Shown here one piece after another: positions 13,535 through 27,300 of a stretch of DNA of 64,000 bases. A program made the translations under genes and the position numbers. This DNA is from Apostichopus japonicus. Lineage: Eukaryota; Echinodermata; Holothuroidea; Aspidochirotida; Stichopodidae. Position 1 is the first letter of the stretch, and the number at the start of each line of letters is the position of its first letter. The notes beneath the pieces were generated by a model that saw nothing but the letters and a program-made list of their open reading frames with translations, was not told the origin of the DNA and did not search any database. The DNA lies in assembly GCF_037975245.1 (NCBI RefSeq), contig NC_092579.1, positions 18,163,678 through 18,227,677 on the forward strand, in the 5' to 3' direction.

Positions 13535-14469
13535 CCTCCGAGGTTGTTTGCAATTAAAATGAAACAATGCAAATCAAAGTGATAATTTTTGAGAGATGAA
13601 AAGTTCCGTTATGAATTAATTTCTGTATATTCTGATGAAAAATAAAAAAGGATCCAGTTAAGCCACTCAGGATTAGCAACCTCTGCACTACTTCTGAAAA
13701 TAAACAGACCGACTTCTGTCGGTAGCAATCTGAATAAAAAATCCCTAGAAAAGGGAAAAGGACAATCTATTTCTCCTTAATTACGAACCTGTGATTAATG
13801 AAAACTTTTAATACACTTTAACCCTAACTTGAGCATTTCCTGACATGTTTTCCCCTTGGGTTATTTCCTTCTCGTCATGAAACGAAACAGACGACAGTTG
13901 GTATTAATATTTAATGTTTTCTTGCGCAGGAAACGGTTGCTACACAACCGTTAATAGACCTCTTTCAAAGAAAAAGAATAGAAGAAAGATTATCAGTGAT
14001 TTATTATTCTTGCTTCTTACTATAGCTTCCACGAGGGAGAAGTTCGATAAGCTCTCGACGGAAGCAGTCTATCATACCTAGAAAGCGGGGTAAGGTTAAA
14101 AGTTTGTATTATGTCTGTTTTACGACACATTTTCTCGGTTACATAATATACTTTGCCCCCCACCCCCAACCCCATCATTCCACCATGCTCTTTTACTCTC
14201 TCTATTTCTCATCAAACGACGATACGGCTTGATTAAATTGTATTCGAGCTATTTACACCTTGCGATAACATAATAATAAGGCGCTACTGAAATAATCCTA
14301 GCACAATCTCTTATGAAATCCACAGTCTCTAGTAACTCCAACAAAGGCCCCTATTTAGTGTTTCGTAGGCCCTAGGCACTGGGCCTAAGAAGGCTTGAAA
14401 GTATATAAATTCTCGAATATATCTAAGCGAAGCATCAGCCAAGGTTGGTGTAGTGTACCGCAGGAAGAA

Positions 14470-14575
14470 TTTTTTTTGGTTAAAATATCTTCTAGATTGC
14501 CGGAAATGACAATTCCTAGGCCGTGTAAAGTTGCAGATAAAGATCTCAATGGATAAATAAAAGTTTCATAACACA
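14470..14575 (+). repeat. Dispersed repeat with ATTGCCGGAAATG core, copy 1
   Basis: Shares an ordered series of blocks with 50318-50425 and 51178-51290: a TCTCCCAGATTGC-like start, GGAAATGACA, a GTTGCA block and GATCTCA followed by T/A-rich sequence. This is an old interspersed element of unknown class. Confidence 0.55.
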
Positions 14576-16281
14576 TTGTAACAGCTACAGGGAAACCACC
14601 CAATAAATGATTATGCAAGCTATGGGAATGTAGGAGTGATATACGGCTCACGTCTTATAGTTAAAAGAAGCAAGGAATAAAGTATATATACTCCAGTTTA
14701 CATACTGTGTATTTTCGTAGGCCCCTTTTTACTATTGGCTTCAATAAAAAAGAAGAAAAATAAATCACTTTTCAACAACAAAGTACGTTTCAACAAAAGC
14801 GCAATTTTCAATTACAAAGATGGCAAAAGGCCGGTAACTGTTTATTACCAAAAAAGGGTCACTTCTGATTTATGAAGAGGAACACCTGTAAGATTTTCAC
14901 AAAACTTGATGATACGTCCTTTTTATGACCCCTCCCCCCTCCTCCTTCCGGTTTCCGCCGCCCCTGTTCATATATTCTCTACGGTAAGGTATGGAATATA
15001 TTATCTGTCGTGATATTAAGGCATGTAAGTAGCTTTGTGCTACATTTTGTAGGACGGTCGGTGGACGTTAAGGTTACATACATAACCACCTGTCTTTAAC
15101 TCAAAGCTTAGTCAGTGTGAGGCTCCTTCGGTCGGACATGAATGGAATCTATGGCACGAATAAGTTATCTGTGTGTACACACTCAATTAGCGAAATTTCC
15201 CCCTCTTAAGAATTACGAGAGTATTATTCACGTATTCTCGTCTTTGACTGTAAAGTGCCTTCCACTGGCCTCACACATTGAAGTCCAGCGAGCTCAATTT
15301 GAAGAGTTTTAAGTACATAAACCCTTTCCTGTACTTTTCTTCCTTCGTCCAAATATGTTTAAACTGGGAAAAAAAAGACCTCGGCTCATTGCAACATACG
15401 TTGAAGTGATCCCTGGATGCTAAAAGCGACATGTTGACAGTGAGGATGGTAAAATTTGAGGGGCTTGACATTTTAACGTTATTTGTGGCGACTTAAAGGG
15501 AAACCGACCAACTCTTGGTCTAACATACTTGCACTGAGATACCGGTTGATAGCAGCAAACATTTATCAACTTGTTTGTGAAAATGATGTCAGCGTTACAG
15601 AGCAGAGGCGTTTTGTATATCCTAAAGTGTATCTACCGCTGGCTTGGAGCGACGGACCCGAGTGGCGGACCATAATGATAGGAGAGACGAACCCAGTGGC
15701 ATACTTCCGAGGAAAAATTCTGCAAAATACACCTTTCCATAAGTAATAATGGCCCCATTGTTTTCTGAGATTACGGTTATTTTTTGAACAGTTTGAGGTG
15801 CTTTCTCGCTTACGATGTTTTCTCATGTGAAGTTTTCGGTCTACATGGAGGATAACTTTCTTCGTAAAGCTTTGAGGTAATGTTGTGGTTTACCATATCA
15901 TATCGAAAGTCAGATGCCTCAATAGCCCTGGAAGTTAACACCTCCACCCAATCCCCTCCCTCACAGGGGTAATATAATTATGTCGCCCCTGTCATGCTTT
16001 GGGGTAAAATAAAAAAAGTGATCTACCAATAGGGGTTGAGGAAGGGGCCAATCATTGTAGATGTAATCAGTCAGTACCAAATCCTTCCCGACAAAGACGA
16101 CCGTCTATTGGCCAGTCGGAAAAATTCCGTTGGTGCTACCCTTCCCAAACACTCCCATAGTGATGCCCCCTGGGGTAAAGCAAAAGAGGAAGATGTGGGG
16201 AAGATGGAAGGTAAGACAACTAGGTATGAGGAGCAACACCACTGAACAGGCCAACATCAAGGCAGCCTCACATAGCAAATA

Positions 16282-16508
16282 GGAGTGTTAGCTCAGTGGT
16301 TAATGCCGGTGCCTTTCATTCATAAGGTCCCAAGTTCGAGTCACTCCAAGATTAATGTATGCCGTCCAGTTACAGAGTTGTTGACAATTGACAATTCATA
16401 ATCATGGACTTTAAATATGAATCTAAGAGACTGACTTCGGTCAGCTTACGGCTTTGATAAGCCAATGATGGCTTCTTCGAGAGTTCCTTTTTGCAGGAGG
16501 ATCTAAAA
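16282..16508 (+). mobile_element. tRNA-derived SINE, family 1, copy 2 (full length)
   Basis: Same head and body as copy 1. Here the A-box region reads TAGCTCAGTGGTTAA, closer to a functional tRNA than copy 1. In the 3' body CTGAC-TTCG-GTCAG (16431-16444) is a perfect hairpin with a UUCG loop, followed by GGCTT-TGAT-AAGCC. Confidence 0.88.
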
Positions 16509-18058
16509 CACATACAAACATAGATGGCAAATGCTTTGGTGGAACTTACATATAATCAATATGGTGGCTTAAGCATCGTAAAAATAATTGCTGGTTACTA
16601 TTATTTTTTTAGGTTAGTTTGTCAACCGAACCCCCCCCCCCCCCCGCAACCCCCTCCCACCTCACCCATTCTTCTCTCTGTTACCTAAAGTCAAGAAAAC
16701 ACTGTGGAGTGTTGATCAACACCGGAAATGACAGGCAACAAAAAAAAACACAATGAACTGAATTGTTAGAATTATTTTATTGAAGACCTTCGGCTATTGC
16801 ACAGAAACCTATCCCGAAGACAGAAAATAGACGAAAATTCCATTGATAATGCTTGAATGAATCAACAATTTTTTGCTTAGTACTGTAAAAATACAGTTAA
16901 ATAAATTAATAACATCTATATTTACAACGAGTTAAACAAAAGATTCAGTTGAATGACGAAGCTTATGTTTGTCTCCACTCGACTTCCTTACTCACAACCT
17001 GTAACCCATACAACCATACAAAAAAAAAAAAAAAAAAAACCTAGTGCATTTTGTAGGGAATGTGTCTGACTAAATTGAAACTCAGAGCTCTCTTCTTACA
17101 TCAACGTATAATTTGTCTTTTCTAACAAACCAGACACTGATAACTATTTCTTTAAGAATGCTTAACTGTACAATCAGTATCAGTAGTATAGAATACTCAC
17201 TGTTCTGGAAATAATACACGACTATCAATGTACAATCAATACAGGTTGGATTACCCAGACCTGTATTAATCCAGGTCCCGGATTATCCCAATCCGATACC
17301 CTTACTATACATAATTGTATCATATTGCAATTCTTCTAGTTGTTGATGCCCCGGTCACAGTAGAACATTCAGAAAACTGGAGAAAAGGGTTTCATGCCGA
17401 AGTACTTTGTAGGAATGCCGTAAAAAGTTTTGTTCTGTTCATTGCAAGTAGCAGACTATAGTATTGTATAAAGCCATTGATTTTCCCAGTCCTCTTCATA
17501 TACAGAAAACCTCTGGCCAGATCACTCGACTTCAAATGTATATTTATCATTCTTCATGTGGTTCATCGATGATGTAGTTAGCCAAGACATTTCTAAGGCT
17601 GCTAAACATCTTGCCTAATTGGGACTCCTGAAGATCTTTAATCCTTCAGATAATTTTTCCAAACCTTGTTGAGGGTTTAATCAAACTACAAGCTAAATAC
17701 TCATGGAAAAATAAAATGCATTGTCAAAAAGAGAGTTCTTCAGGGGTTAAACCGCTATCAAAAACCTAACCATTTGCTTCCCAACGAACCCCTCACCCCC
17801 CAATCCCCACTGGATACTTTCTGTGGGTGTCCATGCAGAGCAGTTTATATTTTCAATGACAGAAAAATTCCTATGAAGAACTGAACTAATAGCAAAATAA
17901 ACTGCTAAACTAGTTTTTATGTTAACCTAGGTCTAACTTCAAGTCTTGATTCCCTATCCTAACATACAGAGCATAATGTAACACATGCAGCAGTGCTAAA
18001 GACCTCTCAGGACTAGACGAAGAATAATTCCTGTAAAGTTTGTGATCCTGCTTAGAAC
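16509..18058 (-). other. 3' flank and probable 3' UTR of PICK1
   Basis: No coding signal. On the minus strand the first exact AATAAA after the PICK1 stop is at 16776-16781, about 1.28 kb downstream; ATTAAA variants occur nearer, around 17637 and 17677. Poly-C (16630-16646) and poly-A (about 17021-17039) runs are present. Confidence 0.35.
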
Positions 18059-18330
18059 TCAGGACGTGTCTATCAGGTTATGATCCTGGCTCTCTTCGAC
18101 TAGGTCGACCCCTTCTCCTTCCTCTGGCTTGGAATTCTGGCCTCCATTCTCCTCTTCTTCATCGTCGTAGCCGTCTTCAAAGTCGTGGGCGTGGGTGTAG
18201 TCCATGGTAGTCCTCAGGAGGTCCACTTCTATGGGGAAGACCTCTGCTCTCTTAATCTGGAGATGACAATTTCTTAGATACTGTGCCATCGCTGAAACCA
18301 ACCTGTTCAGATGGAAGACCAGGTCTTGGA
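18059..18330 (-). CDS. PICK1: PICK1 coding exon 9 (end of BAR, acidic tail, stop)
   Basis: A 272-base coding part, acceptor TTTCGCAG, stop TGA at 18059-18061. It encodes VQDLVFHLNRLVSAM, FPIEVDL and then a highly acidic tail of about 45 residues ending LIDTS. The tail position and acidity match vertebrate PICK1, but its sequence is divergent, as usual for this region. Confidence 0.95.
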
Positions 18331-21300
18331 CTGCGAAAGGGAAAAGGATGGACATGTAATTACCTTCATATACTCCGAGGGGTAGAGATAGGTGGTTCAG
18401 GTGATTAGCTGAACCAGGGTCCCCAATGTCTAGGGACCCATAAAGGTTGGTAAACCAATGGATGATAAACTGCCAGTCCAGCCAGATAGCCAACAAGAGC
18501 TGAGTGGTTCTTACATTGATGGTTGTGTTAACCATGACTGTATTAAAATGCTTTATAAAATACTATCACCTTTCCACTTAAGTCTAGAGAACTTGATAGC
18601 CAATGATTATCCAAAAGTGCATTTTAAATCATTCAATTAGAGGCACTACTTCATAAACATTATCATAAAATGTAAGATACTAACCAATGGCTATCGTGGT
18701 TACAAATTGAGAAGCTTTATTGTGGAAATATCGGTCTATGGTTTTTCACTTCTTAGCCTCCCCCCCCCCATAAAACCCATTTCATTACCCAAAGCTAACC
18801 ATTACATGCACCTTTTCTGAAGTTTGTGACCTTCATACCTCTAAGGTGAATGATCTTAAAGGGCAAAATTAAAACCTTTTACATTTTTCTGCAGAGAGCT
18901 AGGGCAGGTGGACAAATAGCTGGACAATCAGAGGCCGATGATAGGCTTTGTTTTTTAATTTATTTAAAGCATGGCTGCCACAAGGACACGATAATGTGCA
19001 AAATATTCATTCTGACATCTGCGAGAGGCATATCTCAAGTATTGAGGAGAGACACTTTAAAGACTCTCGTAACATTCCTATTCCAAATCCCTCACCATGT
19101 TTCGAATCCAGAAGTTCCAACTTCACCATCACGTCGGACCGCATCTGAGCAAATTTGGCCCGGGCCAGCTGTCGGCATCTCAGAACGAGCCTACACGACA
19201 CAAAGAAAAGATAATACTCAATGTATTGTTTTCCTAATTATCCTTACAAAAATAAAAACAGAAAATCCTGAAAAAAAATATAAAAAATAGTTGATCAAAT
19301 AGATGTCTCAAAAAAAGTATCTTTATTTCAAATAATGAGAATAATTTATGGACATTGGCCTTTAACTACCACTAAGGGGTTTTCAAGTGAAAGAGCAGGT
19401 CCGTTAATGCCAATCCTTGACCCAAACCTGCAATCCTTAGAAGGAAATTCCACTGCCTTAGCCATTTGACCACTATGCAACTTTGTGAAGGCTAATTTAG
19501 GTCTTTGAAAAACATCAGGACCATATCAGTTCCTTTTAACATGGAGCATTTAAGGGGCATTTTGTTTCCACAAAATGTTCACATTTTGATGGGATGTAAT
19601 TGTCTATTTCATGTAACCGGTGGACTAGCTTGTGTACTTGCGTATGATATGGCCATGAAAAGATGAAATTATACTTTAGATATTATGTATGGGGGCTTTC
19701 TGTTCGTGGAAATAGCCAACTTGTTTAACCCTAATTTGGTCATTAGAAACATGCAGCAGTTCTTGTCTTATGCTCAAGAACATTTCATACCAACAGATGT
19801 CTTTACTACTAATGTGATGTGAAAACTTACACACTGCACACTTGCACACTGGCCACCTGATTGTAACCCAAATCAACTTAATCGTCCTAATCTGGTAAAT
19901 TGTCGATAGTCAGGCAGTGTGTGTGTGCTTAAGACTACAACTGAACACGATTTTACATAACTTTGACGTCATGTCTGGAATACTGAACGTGTGGCGTTTA
20001 TCTTCTTACTGGCATTTGCTAATGGGTTGTGGTTTACCACTTTAACTTCATAATTTATACAATGTCACTAATCAAGACAATAATTATCTGAAAAGACAAT
20101 AAAAAGGTGACCAAAACCAGCAGCGGTTATTAACAGAAATCAGTTCTTATGTGTGCTGTTCAATCGGCCAGTGTGATGGGTTCAGTAGCGAGAATACGAG
20201 TCGTCACAAACATCAAATAGTAGGTCACGACAGACGAGTTCATTCAGTTGGGGCACTGTGCAGTGGGTTTTATTCTGCACAGGATGTAAAGTCTCCAAAG
20301 AACCACAGGATGAAGTAAAATATCAAATTAAACCTTTATCAGTCTGTGCAGAAAATGTAGATATTACTTTCACGATGCAAAAAATACACGTTGCAAAGGG
20401 TTTGTATCTAATCACTGTTTTAATTTTGTGGCTACTTTTCTCAAGAATACAGTAAGAACAGTTTATATTAAATACTAATTATGTTCGACACTCGTACTTT
20501 GTGGCGATAAATCATCTCATGTCTTGTTGCAAATCACAGCCCCTTTTTTTGTCTTGCCAAGGGCACATCAAATGGTTTTCAACGTCTATTCTTTTTCAAT
20601 TTTGAAGTATAACCTGTTTTAAGCCCAGAAAAATTATTTACTTGCTTGGGGTTTTTATATATGCAAAATAGACTAGGAACCTCTCAGGAGCAGGCAGCTG
20701 TCGGGAAGTTGACCTTGTTTAACGGAAAAAAAAACTACACCGCTCGCCGAAAAAAAAAAAATTGAGAAAATTTGAGGCATGATTGAAGAAAGATGGAGTG
20801 ACTTGTGGGGACAAACCAAGAGGTTTTGGAGAGTCTCTCATAGACTTTGGAAACATTTATCTCAAATCAGAAATGATTCTTGACGGACATATTGCGGTCA
20901 GAATCATTGTAAACGAGTTATCTCACAAGGAAGACTAGTCGGTGGTGATGAATGCTGTGATATGCCGCTCTAGGTCATATCAAAACTCACTTTATTTTTT
21001 GTAGACTGCCATCCATCTCACTTTGCGAATTTAGTCGGCGTTGACTCTGTCCTCCTTAACAGAAATTTACTCTATAAAATTTTAAACAAGGAAGGTTTTT
21101 TTTTTTTCCCCTTCTATCTTTCTTCTATACCTTTTTTTTTCACTAAGGCAATGTAATTTGATACATACAAACAAATGTGAAAAGCTAATTCGGTTGAGGG
21201 CTGGGAATTGTGGGGTAGGGGGGGCAGGGGTACATAAATGCAAATTTATGCAAAAGTCAGGCTGCCAGGTTTATGGTAAATTTCCATACGCTCTACAATT

Positions 21301-24300
21301 TCTACATTATATTTGAGGTGGGAGCTAGTGATAGGGCAGATGTTCAACTTGGTAGATGAGCACCGATTGCTACGTACAGCAACTCATTGCCATTTCCCGT
21401 TTACTTGTAGTTTTTCGCAGCTACTCAGAAAATTATGAAGTTTTTAGATATTAAATTTGGAGGTTTTTCTGAATACTAAGACCTGTTTTGCAAACACAAA
21501 CAATACATATTTGTATTGCATGAAAACAGTCTGACCATTTTGCTTATAATTTTACAATGTGATACCAAATAAATTATTCCTTGCTACTGATGAGTGGCTT
21601 CTACTGCATTATTGGTAAACTCTCTACCTTAATCTACAGTATGCACCAAGTCTCTCTTCTCTCTCCGCCACCACTCCCTCTCCTCATTCCCATCTCCCCA
21701 CTCACTCTCCTCATTCCCATCTCCCCACTCGCTCTCCTCATTCCCATCTCCCCACTCCCTCTCCTCATTCCCATCTCCCCACTCCCTCTCCTCATTCCCA
21801 TCTCCCCACTCCCTCTCCTCATTCCCATCTCCCCACTCCCTCTCCTCATTCCCATCTCCCCACTCCCTCTCCTCATTCCCATCTCCCCACTCCCTCTCCT
21901 CATTCCCATCTCCCCACTCCCTCTCCTCATTCCCATCTCCCCACTCCCTCTCCTCATTCCCATCTCCCCACTCCCTCTCTTCATTCCCATCTCCCCACTC
22001 CCTCTCCTCATTCCCATCTCCCCACTCCCTCTCCTCATTCCCATCTCCCCACTCCCTCTCCTCATTCCCATCTCCCCACTCCCTCTCCTCATTCCCATCT
22101 CCCCACTCCCTCTCCTCATTCCCATCTCCCCACTCCCTCTCCTCATTCCCATCTCCCCACTCCCTCTCCTCATTCCCATCTCCCCACTCCCTCTCTTCAT
22201 TCCCATCTCCCCACTCCCTCTCCTCATTCCCATCTCCCCACTCCCTCTCCTCATTCCCATCTCCCCACTCCCTCTCCTCATTCCCATCTCCCCACTCCCT
22301 CTCCTCATTCCCATCTCCCCACTCCCTCTCCTCATTCCCATCTCCCCACTCCCTCTCTTCATTCCCATCTCCCCACTCCCTCTCCTCATTCCCATCTCCC
22401 CACTCCCTCTCTTCATTCCCATCTCCCCACTCCCTCTCCTCATTCCCATCTCCCCACTCCCTCTCCTCATTCCCATCTCCCCACTCCCTCTCTTCATTCC
22501 CATCTCCCCACTCCCTCTCCTCATTCCCATCTCCCCACTCCCTCTCCTCATTCCCATCTCCCCACTCCCTCTCCTCATTCCCATCTCCCCACTCCCTCTC
22601 CTCATTCCCATCTCCCCACTCCCTCTCTTCATTCCCATCTCCCCACTCCCTCTCCTCATTCCCATCTCCCCACTCCCTCTCCTCATTCCCATCTCCCCAC
22701 TCCCTCTCCTCATTCCCATCTCCCCACTCCCTCTCTTCATTCCCATCTCCCCACTCCCTCTCCTCATTCCCATCTCCCCACTCCCTCTCCTCATTCCCAT
22801 CTCCCCACTCCCTCTCCTCATTCCCATCTCCCCACTCCCTCTCCTCATTCCCATCTCCCCACTCCCTCTCTTCATTCCCATCTCCCCACTCCCTCTCCTC
22901 ATTCCCATCTCCCCACTCCCTCTCCTCATTCCCATCTCCCCACTCCCTCTCCTCATTCCCATCTCCCCACTCCCTCTCCTCATTCCCATCTCCCCACTCC
23001 CTCTCCTCATTCCCATCTCCCCACTCCCTCTCCTCATTCCCATCTCCCCACTCCCTCTCCTCATTCCCATCTCCCCACTCCCTCTCTTCATTCCCATCTC
23101 CCCACTCCCTCTCCTCATTCCCATCTCCCCACTCCCTCTCCTCATTCCCATCTCCCCACTCCCTCTCCTCATTCCCATCTCCCCACTCCCTCTCCTCATT
23201 CCCATCTCCCCACTCCCTCTCCTCATTCCCATCTCCCCACTCCCTCTCCTCATTCCCATCTCCCCACTCCCTCTCCTCATTCCCATCTCCCCACTCGCTC
23301 TCCTCATTCCCATCTCCCCACTCCCTCTCTTCATTCCCATCTCCCCACTCCCTCTCCTCATTCCCATCTCCCCACTCCCTCTCCTCATTCCCATCTCCCC
23401 ACTCCCTCTCCTCATTCCCATCTCCCCACTCCCTCTCCTCATTCCCATCTCCCCACTCCCTCTCTTCATTCCCATCTCCCCACTCCCTCTCCTCATTCCC
23501 ATCTCCCCACTCCCTCTCCTCATTCCCATCTCCCCACTCCCTCTCCTCATTCCCATCTCCCCACTCCCTCTCCTCATTCCCATCTCCCCACTCCCTCTCC
23601 TCATTCCCATCTCCCCACTCCCTCTCTTCATTCCCATCTCCCCACTCCCTCTCCTCATTCCCATCTCCCCACTCCCTCTCCTCATTCCCATCTCCCCACT
23701 CCCTCTCCTCATTCCCATCTCCCCACTCCCTCTCTTCATTCCCATCTCCCCACTCCCTCTCCTCATTCCCATCTCCCCACTCCCTCTCCTCATTCCCATC
23801 TCCCCACTCCCTCTCCTCATTCCCATCTCCCCACTCCCTCTCCTCATTCCCATCTCCCCACTCCCTCTCCTCATTCCCATCTCCCCACTCACTCTCCTCA
23901 TTCCCATCTCCCCACTCCCTCTCCTCATTCCCATCTCCCCACTCCCTCTCCTCATTCCCATCTCCCCACTCCCTCTCTTCATTCCCATCTCCCCACTCCC
24001 TCTCTTCATTCCCATCTCCCCACTCCCTCTCCTCATTCCCATCTCCCCACTCCCTCTCCTCATTCCCATCTCCCCACTCCCTCTCCTCATTCCCATCTCC
24101 CCACTCCCTCTCCTCATTCCCATCTCCCCACTCCCTCTCCTCATTCCCATCTCCCCACTCCCTCTCTTCATTCCCATCTCCCCACTCCCTCTCCTCATTC
24201 CCATCTCCCCACTCCCTCTCCTCATTCCCATCTCCCCACTCCCTCTCTTCATTCCCATCTCCCCACTCCCTCTCCTCATTCCCATCTCCCCACTCCCTCT

Positions 24301-27300
24301 CCTCATTCCCATCTCCCCACTCCCTCTCCTCATTCCCATCTCCCCACTCCCTCTCCTCATTCCCATCTCCCCACTCCCTCTCCTCATTCCCATCTCCCCA
24401 CTCCCTCTCCTCATTCCCATCTCCCCACTCCCTCTCCTCATTCCCATCTCCCCACTCCCTCTCTTCATTCCCATCTCCCCACTCCCTCTCCTCATTCCCA
24501 TCTCCCCACTCCCTCTCTTCATTCCCATCTCCCCACTCCCTCTCCTCATTCCCATCTCCCCATTCCCTCTCCTCATTCCCATCTCCCCACTCCCTCTCCT
24601 CATTCCTTCTTCTACCTACATTCCTCTCATCCTTCACTCTATCTCCCTCCCCCATGCATGTCCCCCCTGTTTACTCTTATGACATTGCAGTAACATGATT
24701 GTATGTTGAGCACTTAGTTTTGTGTAACCTTACATACAGTATGTATGTGTGCTACTGTAGTTGGAAGTCTGATGTACAGTACAATCTGTCCACTTTTATG
24801 AAAGAAACAAAATATGTAAAAAGATAGTAATTCTCCATTATGCAAACTATTTTATGCAATGATAAATATCTATTCAGTACTTAGGAGAGAGGAAACCTCA
24901 TAGTAGCTTTTTTTCCAGTGAGATCTAAATTTGAGATTAATTTTGATGACCTTACCTATATTCATAGTTACCAGTTTCTACTCTGTAGAGAGGTTCTCCC
25001 AGGGTAGCGTAGGCATATTCCTCATCATCCATTTCCTTCACCTTCAGGCAGAATGACTGATAAAGAAATAAATAACAATAAAGTAATTAATTATAATAAA
25101 TAAACATAAACAAGCTTAAAACTGATTGAGACAAAAGTAAACCAAAACTATGTCGAATATCCAGCAAGGAAAACAAAAATTTCCACAGAGTACCAGTAAA
25201 ACCCTTCATCGAGGTACTGGATATGCCACATTTGATTGAATCCATTTTTTTTAATCATTCCATGATAGTCACACCACTGAGGATTATCGAGACAAATTTA
25301 TACAATTTCATATTCTAAGATATATGTAAAACTGTCTTCTACTGCAAAACGAATCTTTAAACAATTAAAACAAATTATTAAACATCCCATGAGACAAAGT
25401 TCTTAACCAAAAAAGAACGTATTTAAAGTCTCCCATGAAGTTCTGTGAACTTGTAACTCTTCAACAATATTTTTTACCAATTTCCTTGTACAGAATGGTT
25501 TCCCTTTTGAAACAGATGCATGCCTTGTAGCATTATTCCTCTCAGTAAATGGAAACGCTGCGTCTAATACTTGACAGACTTTTAATCAGCTTATTCATCT
25601 CAACCCCCCCACCCCCCCCAAAAAAAAGGGCTTTAAAACAGCAGCAACCCTTTCAGAAATCAAATGTCTTGAACTATGTGCAGAACACAGTCTTTGAACA
25701 ATAGTCAATTTCAATTAATGTTGTTTAATACTCTATACCGAACAGTCCCTACTGGGCAGATTTTTGAAGGCTAACCAGTCTAACCTAAGTTCTTCTTCTT
25801 GCAACTGCTGAAACTGGTATAACCATTGGAAGGATTTTTTATATTAATGTTTCTTAAAGGAAGATGAGTAGTGGGAGTGGGGGCATAGGGAGGGGGGTGG
25901 TTGAGACTCTTGAGTAAAAGTCATCCTAAGTCATAACACACTGTGACAGACTAATTGCGTACAGCAGGCGGTCGATATTAAAAAAAAGAATGATGCCATC
26001 CTTCCACTGGTAAAGTGAAGGAATGCTAAACCCTTACAAATTACTACTGTAAATGTCAACTGTAAATGTAAAGGCAGAGTGAAATGTTAGCTCTACTGAA
26101 CATGAGGAACCTACAGTAGATTCCTTAGGCAAATGCAAATGATGTTGGTAACCTTACCTACATAAACGTATCATCTAGAAAGTCCTATGGCTTTTACACT
26201 AGGTACATTACAATCATGAAAAGAGTCATTCAATTTGTAATTTACAAAAAGCAAAGGGAGGAAGGCAGGGTTGAAAAGTTGGTACAGTTATATGGACATT
26301 TTGCATAGAATTTTGCTATGCAATACTGGAAAAAGAATATTCCCCGAATGAACGCACGATTGTTGCATGGGATGTTAGTAGTTTTTACTTCCCTGTGGCT
26401 TCAGCAAGGCATTTGCCTGAACTTTCATTTCTTTGCCATAATTTACAGTTGCAGAATTAACCAAAAATAAGAACAAACAATATAGAGAGAGAAAGGGAGA
26501 AATAGAGAAAAAAAAAAGAAAAAAAAAATTATATTGCTCAATCTCCTAAACTCTTCAAAACTGATGAGAATCATACTAGACTCTTTCAGGAGGAGAGACA
26601 AGCAATTCATTTTTTACAAATAATTTATCCAAAATAATGAAAAGCACAAGATCAAGTCATTTTGGTAGGAGCTTTGAAGTTTGCTGCTACAACTCTCAAC
26701 ATTAGACTGATCATGCTGACCAGTCCTATCTGGGACATGATTGCTTAACATATGACACTAGTTCGAGTCACTCCAAGATTAATGTATGTCGTCCAGTTAT
26801 AGAGTTGTTGACGATTGACAATTTATAATCATGGACGTGAATATGAATCTAAGAGACTGACTTCGGTCAGCTTGCGGCTTTGATAAGCCAATGAGGCTTC
26901 TTCGTGAGTTCCTGCTTGCAGGAGGATCTAAATACATACATGACAAAACATATTTAAGAGATTTCAAATATGAGCAAACCAAATAATTCCTTTTAATCAC
27001 ATACACAAAAGAGTACTACATCATATTTTCCATTTTTCTGTGTGTGTGTGTGTGTAACACAGGGAAACTTCAAACTGACACAGTTCTGCTGGAAGGAATC
27101 AGTATGTATTAACGATGTCAGATTTCTCCCTCATGATTTTTGTTTTTAATAAAAGGCCTCAAAATGAAAATTTAAAAAAATTTCCAATAAAACTAAAGAG
27201 TTGTATTTAATGGAATTTGAACGCTGGATTGAGCCGGCAAAGCTGCAGGCCGGCTTCCTGTCATGTTTCCTCTACAGATGAATCATCCACAAAGCTACTT

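Noticed and set aside
15483-15746. 87-residue + ORF
   Set aside because: Balanced composition but no recognised family and no convincing exon borders.
18850-19290. 146-residue + ORF
   Set aside because: Overlaps PICK1 exon 8 on the opposite strand and is its shadow.
21581-24682. 1,033-codon + strand ORF (LLIPISPLP repeats) and two ~1,000-codon minus ORFs
   Set aside because: All arise because the 27-bp repeat unit is a multiple of three and lacks stops. They lie in a PICK1 intron and have no splice or start context.
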